Positions 59,190 through 64,000 of a DNA stretch of 64,000 nt are shown here, piece by piece. The position numbers were made by a program, and so were the translations under genes. The DNA is from Myotis daubentonii (Eukaryota > Chordata > Mammalia > Chiroptera > Vespertilionidae): contig NC_081842.1 in NCBI RefSeq assembly GCF_963259705.1, positions 62,818,787 through 62,882,786 on the forward strand, given 5' to 3'. Under the pieces are notes generated by a model, which was not told the origin of the DNA, ran no database searches, and worked only from the letters and a program-made list of their open reading frames with translations. Every line of letters starts with the position of its first letter. Position 1 is the stretch's first letter.

Positions 59190-60002
59190 ATTTATGTACA
59201 CCAACAATGATTGAGCAACCAATGTATGCCACTCTCTCTCCCATTCCTTTGAGATACAGAGGTGAGAAAGACATACTGCACATCCTTCATGAATTTTAGT
59301 GTAGTGAAAAACAGAACTACCATCTAACAAATAAATATTAGAAACATTTGTAAATGCCCTGATGGAAGTGATGGAAGTATATAGAGGACACAGTAGTAGT
59401 TTTCAGGAAAGAGCTATCAATTACACATGGAAGTATTGTTTAAAGAAGTTATTCTTCAATTTCATTATCAAAGTCAAGATTGCTTCAACAACTAGGAGGA
59501 AGGAAGAAAGGAGAAGAAAATCATTTAAGCAGAAAAAAAATTTAAAGCATGAAGGATTATGGGACCTATAAAATCAGCTTTAGTAGATTGTGGCAAGAGA
59601 TACAGCTACAAATAAGCAGCCTTATACCAAAGAGGAGGGAGGCAACATTAAAGGGTCTGATTTTAGAGAATCTGGTCTGATGATTGCATTTAAAGCTCCA
59701 ACTTAAAGAGAACTAAATATAAATTAGAGCAATTATAGAAATATTAGTTTCCTGACATAATCCAAGAGTTAAATGTAGAAGGCAGGAGTGAAGCAGAGTG
59801 ATTGATAGAGAGATGGATTCAAGAGCTTTGTAATAGAAGTAAATTAGAGAAAACGTGGACCTTGATTGGAGATGGGGGACACTGAGGAAGGAGGTAAGTT
59901 GGTGACACCAATGGGTATGTATTTTGAATAATGTAGTGGATAGTATTGTCAATAACAGATACAAGGAATATATAAGGGGGTAAAAAGTGTTGAGGAAGAG
60001 TT
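59190..60002 (-). mobile_element. L2-like LINE, minus strand, left part
   Basis: 'tttgagatacagaggtgaga', 'aatgccctgatggaagtgat', 'gaaggcaggagtgaagcaga', 'gaggaaggaggtaagttggt' have the order and purine-rich texture of antisense L2. Very diverged. Confidence 0.45.
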
Positions 60003-60513
60003 CAGTTGCTTTATAACAAAATATCCATAAATTGAGCAGCTTAACATATCAAGCATATATTGTCTCATATTTCCTTTGAGTCAGGAATTTAGGAATAGTT
60101 TTGATGAGTAGTTATGGCTAAGGATCTCTCATGAGGCTGCTGGCAGGATGGCTTGCAGCTATCTGAAGGGTTGACTAAGGCTAGAGGATCTGTATTTCAG
60201 ATGATTCTCTCACATGGTTAATGGTAGAAAGCTAGCTTCTCATCACATGGGTTTCTCCATAGGTCTGCTTAAACATTCTTAGGACGTGCTGGTCGGCTTT
60301 TCTCAGAGCAAATGATTAGGAGACATCAAGGAAGAATTCACAGTGTCTTTTATTATGTATCCTCCTAAGCCACGCATGTCATTTCTGCAACATCTGTGTG
60401 GTTTGCATAACAAATCAGCACAGTTTAATGTGGGAGAGGGTGTCAAAGGGCATGAATACTAGGAAGCATGGATCATTTGGATTGTCTTGGAGGCTGGCTA
60501 TCACAAGGCATAT
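60003..60513. repeat. Old interspersed repeat, family unassigned
   Basis: Starts 'gttgctttataacaaaatat', continues 'ttgagcagcttaacatatca', 'gtctcatatttcctttgagt', 'gatctctcatgaggctgctg', 'gggtttctccataggtctgc', and ends 'attgtcttggaggctggcta'. This layout is that of a common dispersed mammalian repeat of about 500 bp inserted in L2-like DNA. The class could not be assigned. Confidence 0.6.
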
Positions 60514-61385
60514 TGAGCTTAAGTGTCAGGAAGTAATACACTCAGTAAGCAGTCAGGAAAATGGGTCTGGAACAAAGGAAAGAGTTCAGTCTAGAAAAAG
60601 AATGTTTAGAAGGATTATAAATAAAAGCAAAAACATAACCTTCAGGAATATTTGCATTGAAAAGTTTGTCAGAGGAAAGCCATATATTAAAAAGGCTGAG
60701 AATAAGAGATCAGAAAGTAAGAATGGTAGCCAGAAGAGACTTTAGCCCTGAGATGAAAGATGGGGTGTTTCATATGGTGGGAAATGAAGATTTGGAAGAA
60801 GGTATTAGATTTGGTAATTATAAAATAAGTAATGAATTAGGAGAGGAGTAGAAAACTATGACACAGGGTATAAAAAAAGTGAAGAAGTAGGGGGAGTAAG
60901 TAGCAATTATACTTTCAGGGACTCAGCTAAGAAAGAAGGGTCATATCAAAAAGTGAATTTGGGAAAGGATTATATATGTGGTGAGAGGAAACTGAGGATG
61001 TTGGGAGAGGAAGGTGAACATTAAGGGAACATAAAAGTAACTGAAAGAGCAGGGTCCCAGAGGAGAATCTAGATAGAAGGCTTACTCCAAATTTACATAA
61101 AAGTTTCCTTTCTTCTGTGGAATCTGAAATATAAAGTAAGTTATGTGTTCTATTCGTGGGAAGTTGAGAATGTTCCTGCTGGAGTTGATCAATTTTCTCT
61201 GAAAAGTGTAAGAGGTTTTGTGACAAATGGCTTAGGCAGATGTGGATTGAAGAACCAAATAAGTGACTACCTCAGGATGGCCAAGTGTTTCAGGAGCTCC
61301 ATTGGGATCGAAGATCACAAATTTAGGGTGACACCAATGAGTCCTTTTGAACTTAAAAATATGGAGTTCAGAAAACTAAGTAAAG
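60514..61385 (-). mobile_element. L2-like LINE, minus strand, right part
   Basis: Purine-rich texture continuing after the inserted repeat ('ggatgttgggagaggaaggt', 'gaaagagcagggtcccagag'). Assignment rests on order and texture only. Confidence 0.35.
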
Positions 61386-61389
61386 ATTG

Positions 61390-61645
61390 CTTGATAGTTA
61401 AGCAGACACTGGAGCCGGTTTCTAAGTTTAAATGCAGTTTTGCCTCTTAAAGCTATTGAATGAAAATCAAATTAACATCTCTGAAGCTGTTTCCTCATCT
61501 GAAAATTGGGGGTAACAATAGTACCTACATTACACAGTTGTTGTGATTAAATAAAGTAATATATGTTAAACATTTAGAAAATCAAATGGTACATGGTGAA
61601 CACTCAATGAAAAAGTAGCTATTATTATGAGTGTTACTATTATTA
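61390..61645 (+). mobile_element. MIR SINE, plus strand
   Basis: Forward MIR: 'ttaagcagacactggagccg', 'aagctgtttcctcatctgaa', 'tgggggtaacaatagtacct', 'cacagttgttgtgattaaat', 'acactcaatgaaaaagtagc'. Its tail adjoins the Helitron at 61646. Confidence 0.8.
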
Positions 61646-61730
61646 CTATTGGCTCCGTGCACAAAATTCATGCACAGAGAGAGTGTTCCTCAGCCCGGCC
61701 TGCATCCTCTCCAATCTGGAACACCTTGGG

Positions 61731-61818
61731 GGATGTCCAAATGCCTGTTTAGGCCCGATCCCACTGGATATATACAGGAGCCCTCCTGGATCGGGCCTAA
61801 ATTGGCATTTGGACATCC
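61731..61818. repeat. Long inverted repeat inside Helitron
   Basis: Arms 61731-61761 and 61788-61818 (31 nt each, 29 matching) around a 26-nt loop. Key parts are 'ggatgtccaaatgcc' and its reverse complement 'ggcatttggacatcc'. Weaker versions of the same module occur in the Helitrons at 40.9 and 47.4 kb. Confidence 0.9.
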
Positions 61819-61867
61819 CTCTTGCAATCTGGGACCACTGGCTCAAAACTGCTCACCTGTCTGCCTT

Positions 61868-62164
61868 CCTGATCGCCCCTAACCACTCTGCCTGCCAGCC
61901 CCCAACTTCCCCCTCACCGGCCCTCTCGCCCACAACTGACCCCCTTGCTGGCCTGATTGCCCCCAAATTCCCCCTCCCTGCCAGCCTGCTCTCCCCCAAC
62001 TGCATCCTCCTGCCGGCCTGATTACCCCCAACTGCCCCCCTGCCAGCCTGCTCACTCCCTATTGCCCCCCCGCCGGCCTGCTTGCCCCCAACTGGCCCCC
62101 TTTGTCAGCCTGATTACCCCTAACTGCCCTTCCCTCCTGGCCTGATCACCCCTAACCACCTCTG
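61868..62164. repeat. C-rich minisatellite, about 30-bp unit
   Basis: About nine or ten imperfect units of 29-34 bp, each with 'gcctg', then 'cccccaact' or 'cccctaac', then a C-run. Proline-rich frames across it are artefacts. Confidence 0.9.
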
Positions 62165-62429
62165 CCTTGGCCCTGCCACTATGGCTTTGTCTGGGCAGCG
62201 GCCATAGAGCTGGCTGGGGCGACCAAGGAAGCTAAGGCTCCCACGACCATTCTCCAGCCAACTTGGCTCCATGGCTCCGACCAGCACCGCCATCTTTGTT
62301 GCATCAATTTGCATATTCCCTCCTTATTGGCTGTGGGCGCCACCATCTTAACATGAAGTGAAGGTTAATTTGCATATTATTATTTTATTAGATAGGATTT
62401 AATCCTTACCTCCATACCGGAAGATATGT

Positions 62430-62437
62430 TTCTTGAT

Positions 62438-62486
<49 letters not shown>

Positions 62487-62617
62487 ATAAATATGAGAGA
62501 GAATAATCCATTGGTTGCTTCGTGTAGGCAATGTCAGCATCCCTACTGGGGATCAAACCTACAACATTTTTGGTGCAAAGGACGATGCTCCAACCAATTG
62601 AGCCACATGGCTAGGGC
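62430..62617 (-). mobile_element. Ves-type SINE with (GA)n expansion
   Basis: Reversed Ves: 'tttcttgattttgagagaga', a pure GA run at about 62440-62484, 'ccattggttgcttcgtgtag', 'tactggggatcaaacctaca' and the head 'gagccacatggctagggc'. Confidence 0.93.
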
Positions 62618-64000
62618 ATTATGAGGGTTATTTTATTTAAAAAGTGTTACTTTCAAACATCTATTTCTGTATTTTAATAAACAGTATAGTTGATCTTTAA
62701 GCATTTTTAGAGACAAGTTTTAAAATAACAATGAATTATCTTAGAGGATTTGTAACCTGATTTTATAGATCAAGGCATTTTGTGTAAGTGCTGAAAGGAA
62801 ATGTAGTGACTAATCAATAAATCAACAACTAAACCTACCACACGATACAAGATAGTATAGATAACTAATAAACAAATATTACTCTCTGCCTCTCTACCTG
62901 CCTTTGATTTTTGCAATGCTTTGTCTAGATAAAGACTCCAGAATCCAAATTACTATGACTATTATCCTGTGCCTCCTCATTTTTCCAAACTTGGTTAAAA
63001 TTACAATTATTAATTTTTTTTTCTTTGTGGAGGTCCTTCGATCAATTCTAGGGATTCTGCATTCATAAATTAAGCAGCAATATGTACATCAATTTAAGGC
63101 TCAGGAGAAATTTCTTTTTGCAATTGTCTTTCAACCTACCTAAAAGTTCTGGAAAAGCTAGATGATGCATAAGAATTGTGTGAGCTAAAGCTAAGTTTTA
63201 GCATCTCATGCCAATGTTTTACTTCATGCTTATGGCCCAGAAGGGATATGATACATTTATTTATTCTAATGGAAAAGTAAGATTTTCTGAATTGATGTAC
63301 TCTTATGAAATGCAGTGGTTGGCACAGATGCAGTTTAGGACATTATTGAAAGAGTAGCAAACTTCCAGAATGGACCATGATGGATATAGAAGATAAGACA
63401 GCCTGATATTTGCAAGAACATCATCATATCTTCTCTGTGAAATATATTACAACACTGTACTTTATTTTTGACTAATCTAGATATTAGATTTTGCCTTGAT
63501 GATGAATTTTCTCATCAACTTCCCAAGCATAGAAAATGAGGAAGTTAACAACCAATTTTAGGGTGTGACTTGGACAATCCACCAATTGAACCTATTTTTG
63601 CAAAATAAATCAGAAATATTGGAAATAATTACTAGCCTGTGAGTGCTGTTTTTATACATGAAACAATTGGATTATATAGTGAATTTTATATGTGTATCAG
63701 CTAAAGCTATAGAGAACTTCAGAGTTGAGATAAATCTTAAAAATGAAACAGTAACCCCAAGGTAGGAAAGGAGTTAAAATCATTCAAAAAGGTCAATAAT
63801 GGCTTAATCCAGGATTATTATCATAGTTTGTATGTTTATGTCAAATGCCATGCAGGTATTAAAATGTTTTAGTCATTTGAAAAACCCCCACAAACCTTGA
63901 TACCCTGGCCCGATGCTGTTGAAGTGTGACTGCTCAGTTTATCCCAAGTGTGATGCCCAGGCTGGGTAAACATGTTGGGGCACAATTGCATTTTGGGGCG
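62618..64000. other. AT-rich non-coding sequence
   Basis: No gene or nameable repeat. The last 100 bases turn more GC-balanced ('gatgcccaggctgggtaaac') and may be the edge of something beyond the window. Confidence 0.5.

Larger units (their letters stand above)
61646..62397 (-). mobile_element. HeliBat-type Helitron with minisatellite
   Basis: Reversed 3' end 'ctattggctccgtgcac' with hairpin 'tgcacaaaattcatgca' at the left. Reversed 5' end 'attattttattagatagga' at the right, before host T. The interior has a 31-bp-arm hairpin, then a C-rich tandem array, then 'gccatctttgttgcatcaat' shared with the 41.2-kb copy. Two perfect octamers (ATTTGCAT at 62307-62314 and 62368-62375) lie near its 5' end. 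No coding. Confidence 0.93.

Noticed and set aside
61683..62145. Proline-rich frames of 112 and 62 codons
   Set aside because: They translate the Helitron minisatellite.
61868..62164. CRISPR-like array
   Set aside because: Units are contiguous and imperfect without spacers, inside a transposon in a mammalian genome.
63900..64000. Possible start of a gene or CpG-rich element at the window edge
   Set aside because: Only 100 bases of balanced composition. Nothing diagnostic before the window ends.

Overview
This window is mammalian nuclear DNA, almost certainly from a vespertilionid (vesper) bat. The evidence is the mobile-element mix. There are ten tRNA-derived Ves-type SINEs, six non-autonomous HeliBat-type Helitrons, one SPIN hAT copy with a perfect 8-bp target duplication, and three other small hAT elements. 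Older pan-mammalian repeats (MIR, L2, L1M, MER5, MER20, a Tigger relative) lie beneath them. Helitrons and young DNA transposons in this number are, among mammals, a mark of vesper bats. The genus cannot be fixed by eye.

No protein-coding gene was found. The longest open frames (about 100-160 codons) are chance frames or lie in repeats. The only recognisable protein remnant is the C-terminal end of an L1 ORF2 (minus strand, about 6.0-6.4 kb). No structural RNA gene was recognised, apart from the tRNA-like heads of the Ves SINEs. The window is best read as a gene desert or a large intron.

Layout. 0-10 kb: a Tigger-like transposon, a candidate conserved block (1.95-2.5 kb), an L1 3' end, and a small CpG-rich island (8.76-9.12 kb). 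10-24 kb: microsatellites, MIR and L2 remnants, Ves copies, and a MIR split by a Helitron and a hAT (23.2-23.9 kb). 24-34 kb: a MER5-like element split by a Ves and by a 5'-inverted L1, plus a MER20 copy. 34-42 kb: an L2 interrupted by the 5' half of an old L1M with repeated 5'UTR segments, then an L1 split by two abutting Helitrons. 45-56 kb: a pentanucleotide repeat, a 765-bp Helitron, SPIN, and two related hATs in opposite orientation. 56-64 kb: Ves copies, L2-like remnants, and a Helitron with an internal minisatellite and a long hairpin.

The observation most worth following is that the HeliBat copies carry sequences close to the CTCF binding consensus, mostly paired in facing orientation inside an imperfect palindrome. 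This suggests that Helitrons may have dispersed CTCF sites in vesper bats. All family names come from recognition by eye, so boundaries of old repeats are approximate (tens of bases).
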